Below are positions 35,331 to 48,790 of a DNA stretch of 64,000 nucleotides, piece by piece (positions within the stretch are counted from its first letter, which is position 1; the number at the start of each line of letters is the position of its first letter). The position numbers and the translations under genes were made by a program. Source of the DNA: Parietaria judaica. Its lineage: Eukaryota > Streptophyta > Magnoliopsida > Rosales > Urticaceae. Under the pieces are notes generated by a model that worked only from the letters and a program-made list of their open reading frames with translations, ran no database searches and was not told where the DNA came from. Location: the NCBI GenBank assembly GCA_954871525.1, contig OX940872.1:6347180-6411179 (forward strand), written 5' to 3'.

Positions 35331-36408
35331 CACCCTCATCTTTTTCCTTCCCTTCCTTTCATTCAAATTACAACTTTTGGATTTGGGTCTTTGATAAAAG
35401 TTCAAACATACTTACAAATATTTATTTACTTCTCAAGTCATCAATAGTAAATCAAGTAAAAAGGAAGAATAGTTTTTTTTTTTTTTTTTTGACGAAAAAA
35501 GGAAGAATAGTTAATGATATTCTAATTACAACTTCCAATTAATACCATATATTGATGGTCAACTTCTATTTATAGTGTGTACATATATATATATATTATT
35601 TTTGCACGAGATAGAACAGGTATATATTCTTCAAACCATAGACTATATAATCTCCATTACACATATTTATAATTACAATTACACACAAAAAAATTAATTG
35701 AGAATATGCTAGAGCTAGATATATCACCATTTGATTGCTTACCCTTGTTGCTTTCTGATTTTTTTTTTTTTTACAGTATTTAATTAGTCAGAATTTTTTT
35801 ACAATGTAACTTGCACTTGTTGATATATATACCTTTTCAACAATATCATCAAAATGAATGACTCAATTTCACCAGCAAAAAATAAAAATAAAAATGCTAG
35901 CGTTCAATGAATTATTACAGGTGAGTGGTGAGATTTCTTTGTGCAAATCTTATTTTCTTCAGTCCTAATTAATCGGTTCTTCTTTAAAGTACATTTTTCT
36001 TTACACATTTCATGTTGGTATAGTATCAATGCTAATTAACTATTTTGACATCGTTATTTATGTTGAGTTTGAGACAGATATTACTTGGGAGAAAATAGGC
36101 ACTCCTTTGGCAGAAAAATGTAAGTGATTAGGCACCACAAAAGAATCTTTAAAATACAAGGCCTAGATATTGTATAAGTATATAATGGAAATAAACTTCT
36201 CTAAGACTCTTTAGACTAATTCTAGGACTGATAATTGGCAACCAAAATATATATAGTCAAACCTATGTTATAACGAGACGAGTACTATATCAAGCTTGAT
36301 AAAATTAGACTCTGACAGTAAGCAAGAGAGATCTTTCAGATATAATATAGTAGGTCCTCAATGATGATCTTCCATAAAGAATTCTACACATATGATCAGT
36401 CCAATGTA

Positions 36409-36452
<44 letters not shown>

Positions 36453-37312
36453 GCGTCTAAGACTATCTGAATGACATAACGAATTGTACACAGATGATTC
36501 GACCAATGTAGTAGATGAATTATATTACATATATCAAGGCGTATGTAAAATTTGACTCTAAGACTATACATCGGAATGTTCTCTACGTAATTAGTTATCT
36601 TGGACTTTTAAGAGTCTAATTTTGTTATGTGAAGCTTAATTTGGTGAATATACGATGAGTACGATTTGCAGGCGGCAAATGGACGTACCTCTTACACCGA
36701 GAGCGAACGATTATAATTACTAGTGTCACCCTTTTATTTTTGTTTTTTATCAAAAGCAAAAATTCTCATTTGAGGATTAGGGTTCAATAGTGACACTAAC
36801 CTCAAGGCTCTAAGTTAGTACTGTCATGTGAATTTCTGATACTAAGTTATTAATGTTACTTATACTTACGTCTTAACTCTTATGTATTTATCAGTATTTT
36901 CGTTTTACTTTTTTCAACTCCTCTCAGCAAGACAGATCTACATGCAACTTCTTCAATTGTGCAGCTCCACACACACATAAATGATAAATGTATACCGAAA
37001 CCGAAACCATATAGTATTTGCGAAAATACGTGGTAGATTTCAACTTATATGGAATGTGTATCATGCAAGAATTAAGACAAAGTATTTAAACCAGAAGACA
37101 GAGCTGGAAAGGATGAGATTCAGACTTAAAGAACATATATTTCTGTATAATGATTCAATGGATCTGATTTCATTGAGCATGGAATATATATATATATATA
37201 TGTATAATTCTCTATTGTTTTATGAAAATTTATTTATTATGCTGCAAAATAGTGCTAATTAAGCATGTTATGAATCTATATATATGTATATAACTATTAT
37301 AAGTTTCATTTC

Positions 37313-37343
<31 letters not shown>

Positions 37344-40300
37344 GAAGACTTATAAAATAAAAATAAATGAAGGAACTAGGGGTTGCTAACAGGCAAGTGG
37401 GTATAACATTTAACTATTAAACGACAGAAAATCACATTATTAAAAAAACGAATACACTAAAATCTCTAAACATTTTACCATTAAACGACTGGATAGTATT
37501 TTTTATTAAATTTTTGAAGTTATTAGTTCGTCAAGTAATAATTTAGTATTAATATTAGTTAAACTCAGAACTAACAAAAGTATTGTTTTATCAAGGTTAC
37601 TAATTTATCCAGTACTAATTTCACAAGGCTCAACTGGTACACTAAATCTTTACATTTGCAAAGCACACATTTGTTGTTTAGACGGTGGTCGGTATTCGGT
37701 AAGAAGTGAAATCAGTTCTAGCACATTTACCATATATGCATTAAGTAATATATAAGCCGGAATTATATTTAAAATAATGCGTAAAAATGAGAAACGTCAT
37801 TAACCAAAGATATATTTATTAAATAGTTATGTCTTATTTATTTATTTATTTATTTCGTGCATCTTTGATATAATACAGTAATATATATAGTAGTTTTCGA
37901 TCGGTTATTGTCTTTGTTTACATATAGAATCATGAATACCGCTACGTACGTACATGACTCATACTATTTAATTTTTACGGTATTAGTTGTTTAAATCGAA
38001 ATAATAATTATGAAAAATAGTAAATAGTGTATAAGTGGAATATCTTAGAAGAAGGCTTTCATAACCGAGTTAGAAATTAACGCTCAATAAAGATTTAGAT
38101 AATAAGATAATATGTAATTCTTTTATGGTCACTCTATGTTTTGGTGACCGGTCGACTGCTCCCCGGCTCGGGCTGAGGCAAGGTGAGCCTACCCGAATTT
38201 CCAGCCCTTGGAACCAGAAATTTATGAGAAAGTGAAAGAGAAAATAGTATAGAGAAGCAACAGTAATACTTCAAGTAGAACAGTCACTTCACACCATTGG
38301 CATACTACTTTTGCTCAAACTTTTTTCAATTAATATATTTACTCATATATTATAAGTATGCTATACGATATACCTCAATCCAAAATATTTTATACATACT
38401 TTGGTAAAATATGGGGAAAAAAATCATACATATATGAACACAGACACATGTATTAACAATGATATTGGCTAATTAGATGTGCTCAATCATACAATATTGT
38501 TAACAATGATCAATAATAATAATTATAATTATATAATAATTAGATACATGCATGGTTCACATGTCTTTTTTCATATACAACAAAAATAAATAAAAAGCAG
38601 ACGGAAATTTATGTAGATTTACAACCAAAGCTAACTTTATCGCTATACTATAGCATTTAATTCATTATACTTATATTTGAATATATATATATATATATAT
38701 GTATAGTATAATATGTATGTCCCAGGGCATTAATGAAATTTTTTTCAGAAATCAGTGGAAATTTTAGCACCATTTATTGTCCCTTCTTCAAAGAAGAGGA
38801 CAATGAAAAGATAACGTAAATAAATATTCCTTCAATAAGAGATAAGAAAATTTTATTTTTATTCATTTTTATCAACGTGGGTTAAAGTTAAAGAATAAGC
38901 CAAAACAGTAGAGCGAGACAAATTTATGCATGTTCTGTAAACTAGAAAATTACATAAGATCCTGAACTAGGTTTTCAAACGTGTTCTCCTTTTTATTAAA
39001 TATATATATATATATATATATTTGTATCGACCTCTTTTATGTTATATATTTTCTTTCCTCTTTTTTACCGTAACTCGTAGTTGATATCTCAATCCTTTAA
39101 TGTGCGATGCCATAAAATATGAAGAAGTTCAAAATCTCAATTACTCGATCGGTTGCGTTTGACAGAGTTTTTTTAATTTTATTTTTATTTTTAAAAATAA
39201 ACTAAACTACAGTTTTTTATGTGTTTGACAAAACCGTTTTTATATATAAAAAGAACACAAAAATAATTATAGATTTTTGTACATTAGTAGTAAAAGTTAT
39301 GATTCATAGCTTTTTTTTTTTTTTTTTAAATTAATATATTTTAGTATTTTTACCCTAAATATATCTATTTTACAAAATGTTGAATCAACTTGTGTTACCA
39401 ACAACAATTGTTTTATAAATATTTACTAAATACATGTCAATTTTTCTTTAAAATGTTTTATTTTTCAAAAATTAAAACCAAAAGTAATTTTTCAAAAAAC
39501 AAACCTATACCATCTTTTTGTGTTCTCCTTTATAATATATATTAATTTAATAATTTTTGGTGGTAAAATGACTACCATTAAAATCCTGGTAAATTAACCT
39601 AACTAAGTTTAAATTAATGTTCGTCGGTTTTGAATATAAACCACTAAAATATATAATTATTAATAATAATTTTTCAGCTGCCCCAAAATGTTAAATTAAT
39701 AACAATGATATGTGTTGGACATACTTGGAGGTCGAAGATGTTGATACACTCTTAAGTTATATGTGTTGGACATACTTGTATATAAATTGATGTTAAATAC
39801 ATTCTTATAGTATTTCAAACACCTCTAAATATAATCGCCATGGAAGCGCGCAAGAACACCGTAGGATGTGACAAGCCTTAATTTCGTGGTGCACGACGAC
39901 AATGTCGGAACATAGACAAGAATAATGATATTTATGGAATATAATTATTTTGAAATTGGAGCTCATTGCTTTTTGGAGGACAAAAGTTTGAGAGAGAATT
40001 TGATTTGAAGTCTAAGATTATTTCGTTCTTTAAACCCATTGAAATTATAAACGAATGATAAAATGTTTATGAAAATCGACAATATCTTTTTTTTAATCAG
40101 CATGTAAAAGGAATAAGAGGGTGACAAACGCAACCGATCGCCCTATCACAAAACGATATGACGCACACCTGAACATCACTTTTTAATTGATAAAAATATT
40201 ATGTTTATTCGATGATAAGACTTTTCCCATACAAATTTATCACACAATTTTTTTAAACTAAAAGTTAAGTTAATCAAGTAAAAATTTAAATATATTTTTA

Positions 40301-40629
40301 AAATCCAATTTTAAAAAACTTACTTTTCGAATTTTGGGTTTTTAATCACTAAATTCAGAGCATGAATATGACTTTAAACTGGAGGCAGTTTAATGAGATT
40401 TTTTTTGAAGCTGAGAGCGCACAAATTATTACATATGGGTGGGTCCATGCAAATTTATTCTTTATTTTTATAATGAAAAAGATATTTCTTTTTGTGGGTG
40501 AAACAGAATATCAAAGGAAGTAGGGTTTGTGGCCATTTTAAGTTGAATATTTTTGTCCGTTCCGCTGGTTTCAAGCATGGGATAACATGGCTTCGCTGAC
40601 CAAGTTCATACACTTATGTATACTTAAAT

Positions 40630-40661
<32 letters not shown>

Positions 40662-40925
40662 CTCATCATGTCACTTGATAATATAATATGTTTCTCCATG
40701 CAAGTATTTTTCTTTTTTAATATTCGACCGATTGTTTTTTCACACAAAAAGTTTAGATCAAAATTAGAATAAAAAATTGAGCTCAAAATAATCGAAAAGA
40801 AAAATTATCGAAGGTGATATAGTCTCTTTCAAACGCACGTTGCTATTCACAAAAGCTAGAACAATTCCAGCAATTCACCACTGAAAACGAGGCCATACAG
40901 CAGACGAGAACGTCAGTTCACGAAT
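35331..40925. other. Noncoding interval inside the MIR396 duplication
   Basis: Contains AT microsatellites at about 36412-36448, 37315-37336, 38681-38700, 39000-39021 and 40632-40660, and a small G/C-rich patch at 38140-38200 (GGTCGACTGCTCCCCGGCTC). Segments near 38210-38320 resemble 54890-55030. No protein gene seen. Confidence 0.55.
38730..38920 (+). repeat. Recurrent noncoding block, fragment copy
   Basis: Similar to 55960-56110 (the matching place in the 17-kb duplicate) and more weakly to 41690-41870 and 44980-45160. Shared phrases include TTTCAGAAAT, GCACCATTTATTGTC, AAAGATAAC, ATATTCCTTCA and AATAAGCCAAAACAG. In this copy TTGTCCCTTCTTC and GAAGAGGACAA form a short hairpin that the other copies have lost. 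Confidence 0.65.
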
Positions 40926-41099
40926 AACGTGATTATTAATCCAGCATTTACAAGGCGATCGATCATTTGGTTTAATTGCAGTAAATAAAAACAGAAAATA
41001 GAGAGACAAATGCATGGAAATGCATGAACTCCTTTGTCAGTATATTAGTGTCAGCTTATACGAAGATAAATGCCCGATCATAAATGAATTGCTTCTATA

Positions 41100-41515
41100 T
41101 CATAGGCGGAACTAACTTCTTTGCCATTTTTTTAAGATTTATCATTACCCTTTCAGAGTTAAATGCCGACTTCGGAGTTAGCAACGTCGAATTCAAAGAA
41201 AAATTGCAAAATTTCATATTTTTTGGTGCGAGTTAATTTTCAGATACTTAAAAGCATTTTATAATAATAATAAAAGTAAAACTATAAAGTTTTAGATCTA
41301 TATCTTAGCTATCCAACGATATGTTATTTTTATAAAATTCTGATAAAAATGAGTAAGTTATGTCAAAATACGAGTTAACGGAACTAACACCGCATGGACA
41401 AAATTCTAAAAAAAATTAAAAAGTAAAACTTGAGTACTATTGCCACGATATTTTTAATTGGACTCTATGCCGCTACATTTTCAAACTACTTTGGTACTTT
41501 TGCCCATAATAACCC
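41100..41515. mobile_element. MULE-like element remnant in unit A
   Basis: The right end reads ...CTTTTGCCCATAATAACCC, like the MULE-type termini above. The interior at 41280-41375 resembles the arm of the foldback at 7255-8224 (GATCTATATCTTAGCTATCC, AAAATGAGTAAGTTATGTC). The left border is unclear. Unit B lacks this segment. Confidence 0.5.
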
Positions 41516-43387
41516 TAAATATAATACTTGCAGTGTGCATTTATCAATTATGAATGATGATTTTCCGAGCAATGTTTGTATCAGAGGTCTAAGGGCTTCT
41601 CAATTAATGGAACGTGATTTTATAATAGGTATGAATTTATTATACGAATAATCCGAGATATTCCTCTCACATAATAACTAAATTAATTACTAATTAATGA
41701 AATCATTTCAGAAATAACTCAGGAAAAAAAATTAAGTACCGATTATGGTTCATTTGCCAGCAAAGAAGACGAAGGAAAAGATAGCAATATTCCTTCATGA
41801 GAGTGTGAAAAGAATATTATTGATATAGATTGAATAATAATAAGCCGAAACAGTACTCGAAAATAAAAATATACTTACGAATATTCCGTTTCATAACAAA
41901 ATTAATTACACAGATCCTTTATTTTAATTTTTATTATTACATTATTCATGAATAAAGGCACTTTTATGACAATAACAAAAATAAAATAAAATGAAGGGTT
42001 AACTTTAATAAAGTCAATTTATCCCATTTGTTTTGTTTTAAGCGAACATAATCTGTGTAAAATGTAAATTATGAGCAAGTGAGCATGCTAATTGAAATAA
42101 AATAAAAGGCTAAAGAATTATAAATCATTAAAAAAAATATGAATGAGACTAAAAGAGAAACGACAATGAATCACTCCTTCCTCGCTGGATCAAAATAATG
42201 AGATTAAAAAAATGGCAAAAATATAAAGAACACAGATCCCGATTAACATCTTGTGTTGGATAAATGTGAGACATAATTACATGCTTTTGCATTAATTAAT
42301 AAACAAAGTTGTTTCAGTCATAACTCATATGACATTAATGTGTGTATTTATTAGATAAAAATATTGAACATCTCATGAAGCTCCAGTTCATTTTTGTGAA
42401 GTTCCAGCAAAATTTCAAAATATAAATAAGAAATTTATACGAAATAATTATTTTGTAAAGATTTTAATAAAAATTATTCAAAACTACCTATATTACTTTT
42501 ATAAAATGTTTTAATTAAAATGTGCAATTTCCTAATAAACTCATATAAATTTTATGTGCTTAATTATACAAAACTATAAAAATATTTTAAAAAATAAATC
42601 CCCAAAAAAATTAGACATTTTTATTGACTTTTCTGTCCATAAAAATGTCTATGTTTTTTTTCGATACTCGATACCACTCATTTTCTCACACAATCTCTTT
42701 ACTTTACACTAAAACCCACCTCTTTGTACAAATATTTAGTACCAAATCAAAATATATTATTAACACTTGATAAACAATCTCAAACAAAACAAAAAAGCCA
42801 CTTTATAAGAAATAATAGTATTGTGCAAAAGATTGCAATGTTGCTTAAAGACAATGTGTTCGCGTAGATAAGATTTTTTATATTTAAATAAAAAATCACA
42901 ATTCACAAGGCGGTTGATCTTCATGGGTTCAGAACCAGAAGTTATAACCGTGTGCGGATTAAGAGGCGAGTTTTGTGGTGATTTGTAGTGATTTTTGACT
43001 GCAAATATATTATGAAAAAGAGGGAGACAAATGCATGGAAATGCATGTACTCCTTTGTCAACACATGATTGTCACCTTATACCAACACAAATGCCTTCCA
43101 CTTCTTTTACCCATAACTTTGCCTCTTTCATTCTTATATTTTTATTTTTTTATTATTTTTTCAGTTTGAGCTGTTGTTTGTTTGAAGAAAAAAAAAACCC
43201 ATCAAATGTTGTGAAATAATCAATCAATTTAGATGTGCATAGACCAAAGCATATGCATATATATATATATATATGTATGTATATATATATGTGTATGTAT
43301 GAATAAGAACTTGACTAAATGTGGTTATTGTGATCGATTTACATTATGATAGAATATACTGCTGAGAGTTAGGCCATAAATATAGCA

Positions 43388-43784
43388 GTGGCGGAGCTAC
43401 ATTTGCACCAGTGAGTGCATGTATATACGCTCACTTCAAACAAAAAAATATTATTCAGAATTTGATTCGACTGTTTTTATTCCGTTTCCCTTCTTGACTC
43501 GATAAATCTATTCAAATATCTTTCGAAAAAAAAAATATTATCTATTTTTTTTAAGGAAAAAGAAATTTCATTAACACCCATCACATGCTCCGGCGGACTC
43601 CGCCATAATAATATCAGCAATACATCGAGGTGGAATATCCAACCATATGTTAGTATCTATTTATATGTCTAATAGTAGTTTTAAAATAGTTGTTTATGAT
43701 TAATATTTATTTACGTATTTGGAAAGAAATGATTAAAATATACTTTGTGCTTCGCTTGAAATGAAAGTCTGGCTGCACCCTGGC
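43388..43784. mobile_element. hAT-like MITE in unit A
   Basis: Starts CAGTGGCGGAGCTACATTTG and ends ...GAAAGTCTGGCTGCACCCTG. Both ends resemble those of the larger element at 61715-62822 (ends ...AAAGTCTAGCTACGCCACTG). The 8-bp duplication is not convincing. The matching place in unit B (about 47570) has no such insertion. Confidence 0.6.
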
Positions 43785-45820
43785 TACATATAATAGAGAT
43801 TTTATATATTTAGATTATGAAATACAGCAGCTATATTGTGCTGTACATTATGAATTAGCTCAAAGATTTATGTTGCATGGACAAGTACAACTACGAATGT
43901 GCACGATTTAGGGTAGATTCCTTAGGGCTTATGGATATGATTAATATTGTGACTAGTATAAATAGTCTTTTTTTATTTATTTATTTATTAAGTTTTTGAA
44001 CTTGTAACTATCAACATTTCTATACCAAGTACTATTTTTCCTAATACTTATATTTCTTTTTTCTTTTTTCTTTTTGTTCTTGTGTTTTCTATTTAAAGAT
44101 CTAGTTTGGAATCAGGTATTGTGAAAGCCAAAACTAGCTACCTGAAAATGAGACCTTAGAAATAACATTATTTCAGCATTCGCTAGCTAGGTAATCATCA
44201 TTTGGTTTAAGCTGCGAGTTATGTGGTGATTTATAGGGTTAATTGCAGTAAATAAATACCGAAAATAGAGAGACAAATGCATGAAAATGCATGAACTATT
44301 TCATTTGTCAGTATATTTGTATCAACTTTTACGAAGATAAACGCTCGATCTGAAATGAACTGCTTCTGACTTTTTTATTTAACCGAGTGATGCACCATAA
44401 ACTACAACCAATACTTGATTCCGGATTCGGAACTCCAATTTCAATTTTTTCCAAAACCGAAATTGTTGAGTCCGGATCTTCAAAGTATTATAATTCGATG
44501 TTCAATTTTAAAATAATTATAACAAATTTGCCGTGTGGTAAATGAAATTTTCTTTGTGAAAAAAATTGCTTTCTGGTTCCTCCAAAGTAATAGAATTACA
44601 TGTGAAATAAGGTAACTATTTTAATTATACTTTTTAGAATTTCATTTAAGTTTTAATTTTTAGATTTTATGATAGGCAGAAACCAATCTGTCCATTTATA
44701 AGATTTAAACATATATATACTGTCGATCATTTGTTTATTGATATGCATATTTTGATATTTATAATACAAATTATATGCGCATTTATAATGATACAGTAAT
44801 AAATATAAAATATATGTATGGTGGGTGGAAATGGCATGTACATGATATGTGCAGTGTGCATATCTCAATTATGAATGATGATTTACAATAAATGTTTGTG
44901 TCTGATGTCTAAGAGAGAGAAATATATCAGGAAGAAAGTTATCATATACTAATAATCAGAAATATTTTCCACAAAATTTTAATGAAATCATTTCAGAAAT
45001 AACTGGAGAAAAAATTAAGTACCATATATGGTTCATTAATTTGCCAGCAAAGAAGACAAGGAAAAGATAACAATATTCCTTCGTGAGAGTGTGAAAAGAA
45101 TATTATCGATGTGGATTTAATAATAATAATAATAATAATAATAAGCCAAAACAGGACTCTTAAAGAAAAACATACGAATATTACGCTCGTAAGAAAATTA
45201 ATTACACAGATTGTTTATTTTAAAGGCTGTTTGATTATATCTTTTAAATCTAGATTTTAGAAAACATTGTCAGATCAAACACGGTTATGTATTTAGAAAA
45301 CGAATTCATAATATATTTTTGTGGCTTTGAAAGTTACATATAAAATAGAAAACACATAAAAAGTGTTTTCTACTTTATTCCACATTATTTATTTCTTTCT
45401 CTCTATCAATATAACTATTTTAATATATATTTTATTATTTTTCTTTGTGTACAAACCCCGGACGAACTCATAATTTATAGTTTTATATCGTTGGAAAGCT
45501 TACGCCGAGAAGAATTTAATGATACATGAGAAGTTATTTAAAAAAATATTTTTTTTATTTTAGTACACTTTAACAAAAAACATAACCAAACAATAATTAA
45601 AATATTCTAAAAAAACATAATTTTAAATTTATTTTCAAAATTCAAAAATACAATAAAAAAAAAAACATAACAAGACGGCCATAAATTTTATTATTATATT
45701 ATTCATCAATAAAGCCACTTTTATGACAATAACAGAAAAAAAAACAAGCAATTAAAATCAAGTGTTAACTTTAATAAAGTCATTTATCATATCATTTCTT
45801 TTACTTTATGTGGACACAAT

Positions 45821-46238
45821 CAGGGGCGGAACTACAATCAACGTTACACAATATATAAATACAATACTATATGACATGTTGCCTATGGAAAGAATTTTTT
45901 AAAGTAAATTAATTTTATTCATAAATAATTAGTTTTTTTAATTAGTACATTTATATATTATATTTACTACTTATCAGATTAACATTTTACTCGTAAAGTT
46001 AAATATGCTTAGTCTCGGTATTGGTATTGTTTTTACAAAAATCCAAAAAATATACTTATATTATTCTTGTATGCCTGTAAATTAGACTTGCTGGCGATTT
46101 GTGATAAGCGATCTTTAAAATACTGGCGAGCACACCAATATAAAATATAATATAAAAAATATATAAATGAAACTAAAAATCTCTAATAATAAGAAGAAGA
46201 AAATCACTTCCAACTCGAAATTTCTGGTTCCTCTATTG
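45821..46238. mobile_element. hAT-like MITE in unit B
   Basis: Left end CAGGGGCGGAACTAC; right end ...GAAATTTCTGGTTCCTCTATTG, the complement of a CAATAGAGGAACCAG start, as in plant hAT elements (CAGTGGCGGAGCCAG). It splits a sequence that is continuous in unit A (...GCGAACATAATCTGTGT... at about 42044-42060). Flanks GACACAAT (45813-45820) and AACTAAAT (46239-46246) are a plausible eroded 8-bp duplication. Confidence 0.75.
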
Positions 46239-46574
46239 AACTAAATCTGTGCAAATCATGAGGAAGTGAGCATGCTTATTTAAATAAAATAAAAAGGCTA
46301 AAGAGCTATAAAATTAAATCATATAAAAATAATGAATGAAACTAAAAAAGAAAAGACAATGAATCACTCCTTTCTTCCTCGCTGGATCAACATAATGAGA
46401 TTAAAAAATGGCAAAAAAATCAATAAAGAAAGAACACAGATCCCGATTAACATCTTGTGTTGGATTAATGGGTGACACAATTGCATGCTTTTTCATTAAT
46501 TAATAAAGAATGTTGTTTCAGTGATAGTTTTATATTTTCTGGCATGTTTTTGAGTTGCGGTAACTAGCTTAGCT

Positions 46575-46770
46575 TCGACGTGCGACATGTCTGAAAACAA
46601 CTATAACCTATGATTTATTATAATTATAATTTCATATTTATATTTTTTATAAATTACAAGGATAATTTTTATACGATGTCTTATTATTAGTATGATTTTT
46701 TAATTATATATTTATGTCTTATGGTGATAAATAAGTAATTACGAACTTATATAAAAAAAAAATCTCTAAG
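46575..46770 (-). repeat. Dispersed A/T-rich repeat, copy 2
   Basis: Inverse-orientation relative of 4005-4240, with TTATAGTTGT, ATAAGACATCGT, AAGACATAAAT and TTACTTATTTATCAC in matching order on the minus strand. Confidence 0.6.
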
Positions 46771-47739
46771 TATCTCACATATGGCCGGAATGGTCAACCA
46801 AGAACTCTAATACCATTATTGGGTTTTCGTATTGATTCTTGCACAATATTAAATAAGAATACGACTATTAACTAATTAAAATATGAACACGTTGTTCGGC
46901 TTGAAATCGAGATATGGTCTCAAAAGTAAGTCCATTCTTACTCGAGTAAAATTCCTGCAACAATTTAAAGAACACTAAAACCCGTATCTTTGCACAAATG
47001 TTAAGTATTAACATCGCTCAAATTGAAGCATTAACTCTCCAATATATTAATACTACTTAATATACAATGTAATATATATAAAAATAATAATAATAGGACA
47101 TATGTTGACGAATAACAAGATTTTATGAAATTAACAATCACAATTTACAAGGCTATTATATATGGGTTCAGAAGTTAGAAACATCGCCGGATTAAGATGC
47201 GAGATTTGTGGTAATTTGTAGTGTGTTTTTTTTTTTTTTTTTACTGCGCATGCGCATATATATTATGAAAAAGAGGGAGACAAATGCATGGAAATGCATG
47301 TACTCCTTTGTCAACACATGACTGTCACCTCATATGATTTAACCCACAACTTTATCTTTCCACTACTTTTACTCATAAGTCATAACTTTGCCTTTCTCAC
47401 TCCTCATATTTTTATTTATTTTATTTGTTGTTTGAAAATTTTCACGGCTGTTCAGTTTATCAATTTAGATGTGCATATATACTGCATACCAAAGCATATA
47501 TATATTGTGATCAATTTGCATTATGATTGAATATACTACAAATTAACTAGACAATTACAAAACTAAAAAATAGGCAATAAACATATGAATTGTACAGTTT
47601 TTAATATATTAGTGCGTGTGTGAGAGAGAGATTATTAAATCAACAAGCTATATTGCGCTGTACATTATTAATTTACTTTAGTTGCATGGACAAGTACATG
47701 TACAACTACTAATGTGCACTATAAGATTCACTCCAGTTA

Positions 47740-47776
<37 letters not shown>

Positions 47777-47817
47777 GTAGTAGTAGTAGTAGTAGTATAG
47801 TAGTAATAATAATATAT
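47740..47817. repeat. Compound (ATA)n(GTA)n microsatellite
   Basis: About 40 bp of AAT/ATA trinucleotide followed by GTA repeats and then ATA again, seen directly. Confidence 0.95.
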
Positions 47818-48781
47818 AGTCGACATCAATTCCGATTGAACAAAAAATAATAAGTTGATTGAAAGTAACTAAAAAGATTTATGACAGAGAATGATAAAAA
47901 AAAGTTGTAGTACTTACTGGTGAGTGATCGTATAATGTGTTAGTACTTATGTTATGACCTATATATTATATTTTATCATATTATATGGGACACATGCACG
48001 TGTTCTTAAGTAGTTCAATCTGTCATTAGGACTGTCCTTTCACAGGTAAAAAAAAAATGCCCAATAGATCTATGAGTTAAGAGTTCATTCGATTCAGATA
48101 TAAATTAATAACTAGTGGCTGTTTGCGTGTTTGCGTGTTAGTGATAGAAAATCTAAAAAATAGATTAATACGTCGTATGGTCAAAATTTTATAATTTTTC
48201 TCCATCAATTCGTTTCTGCTTAAGTAGACAAACGGAGTACATTGAAATTTTCAAGACATTTTCTTTGTTTTAATTTATGCATGAGATATTGAGATTGTCT
48301 TCTTTTATTTCGCTTATTCACATATACTACTATTTATATATATATATTCCTTTATTTTCTTATTCTTTTAGAGCTAATATTATAGAAAGCTTAATTATAA
48401 TTTCGTTGCTTAGTTATTTTTCTTGATATATTGCAGAACATGATACGTAGCGTTTAAGTTATTGAATGATATAGAAAAATTGATCGCACATTTGCTCACT
48501 GAAATTATGGACTTACCCACTTATAATGTTACGAGATTTGAGGCCGAGCAACCAAGAGAGTCATAAAGAAAATAAAAAATCCGGATTTATATATTATAGA
48601 TAGATTTCGCAAGCTAATAGAAACTCTCCTCTTGCAAAACTTCTAATATTCCTTTTACATGAATACAAAATAAAATTATGAAGCTCAAATTCATAACACT
48701 AGATTAATGAGTCTACTGCAAAACTTCTCAAATTCTTTACTTCTAGTATTAAAGTCTTGAGTGAAACCAAGAAGCCAAACA
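47818..48781. other. Intergenic, A/T-rich
   Basis: No gene or clear element seen. Confidence 0.6.
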
Positions 48782-48790
48782 TAATATTAA

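Larger units (their letters stand above)
40930..43930 (+). repeat. Tandem noncoding duplication, unit A
   Basis: Collinear with unit B (44205-47730). Matching landmarks include GCAGTAAATAAA ... GAGAGACAAATGCATG (41000 and 44265), GCAGTGTGCATTTATCAATT (41530 and 44853), GCCAGCAAAGAAGACGAAGG (41755 and 45043), GAGTGTGAAAAGAATATTAT (41801 and 45087), GATCCCGATTAACATCTTG (42234 and 46440), AAGAGGGAGACAAATGCATG (43017 and 47271) and TTGCATGGACAAGTAC (43872 and 47684). No reading frame is conserved between units, so the repeat is noncoding. Confidence 0.85.
44205..47730 (+). repeat. Tandem noncoding duplication, unit B
   Basis: The partner of unit A, starting about 3.27 kb downstream. It is longer because of a hAT-like insertion (45821-46238), a (TAA)n expansion at about 45118-45142 and other added A/T-rich sequence. 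The last block before 46530 also resembles 58390-58720. Confidence 0.85.
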
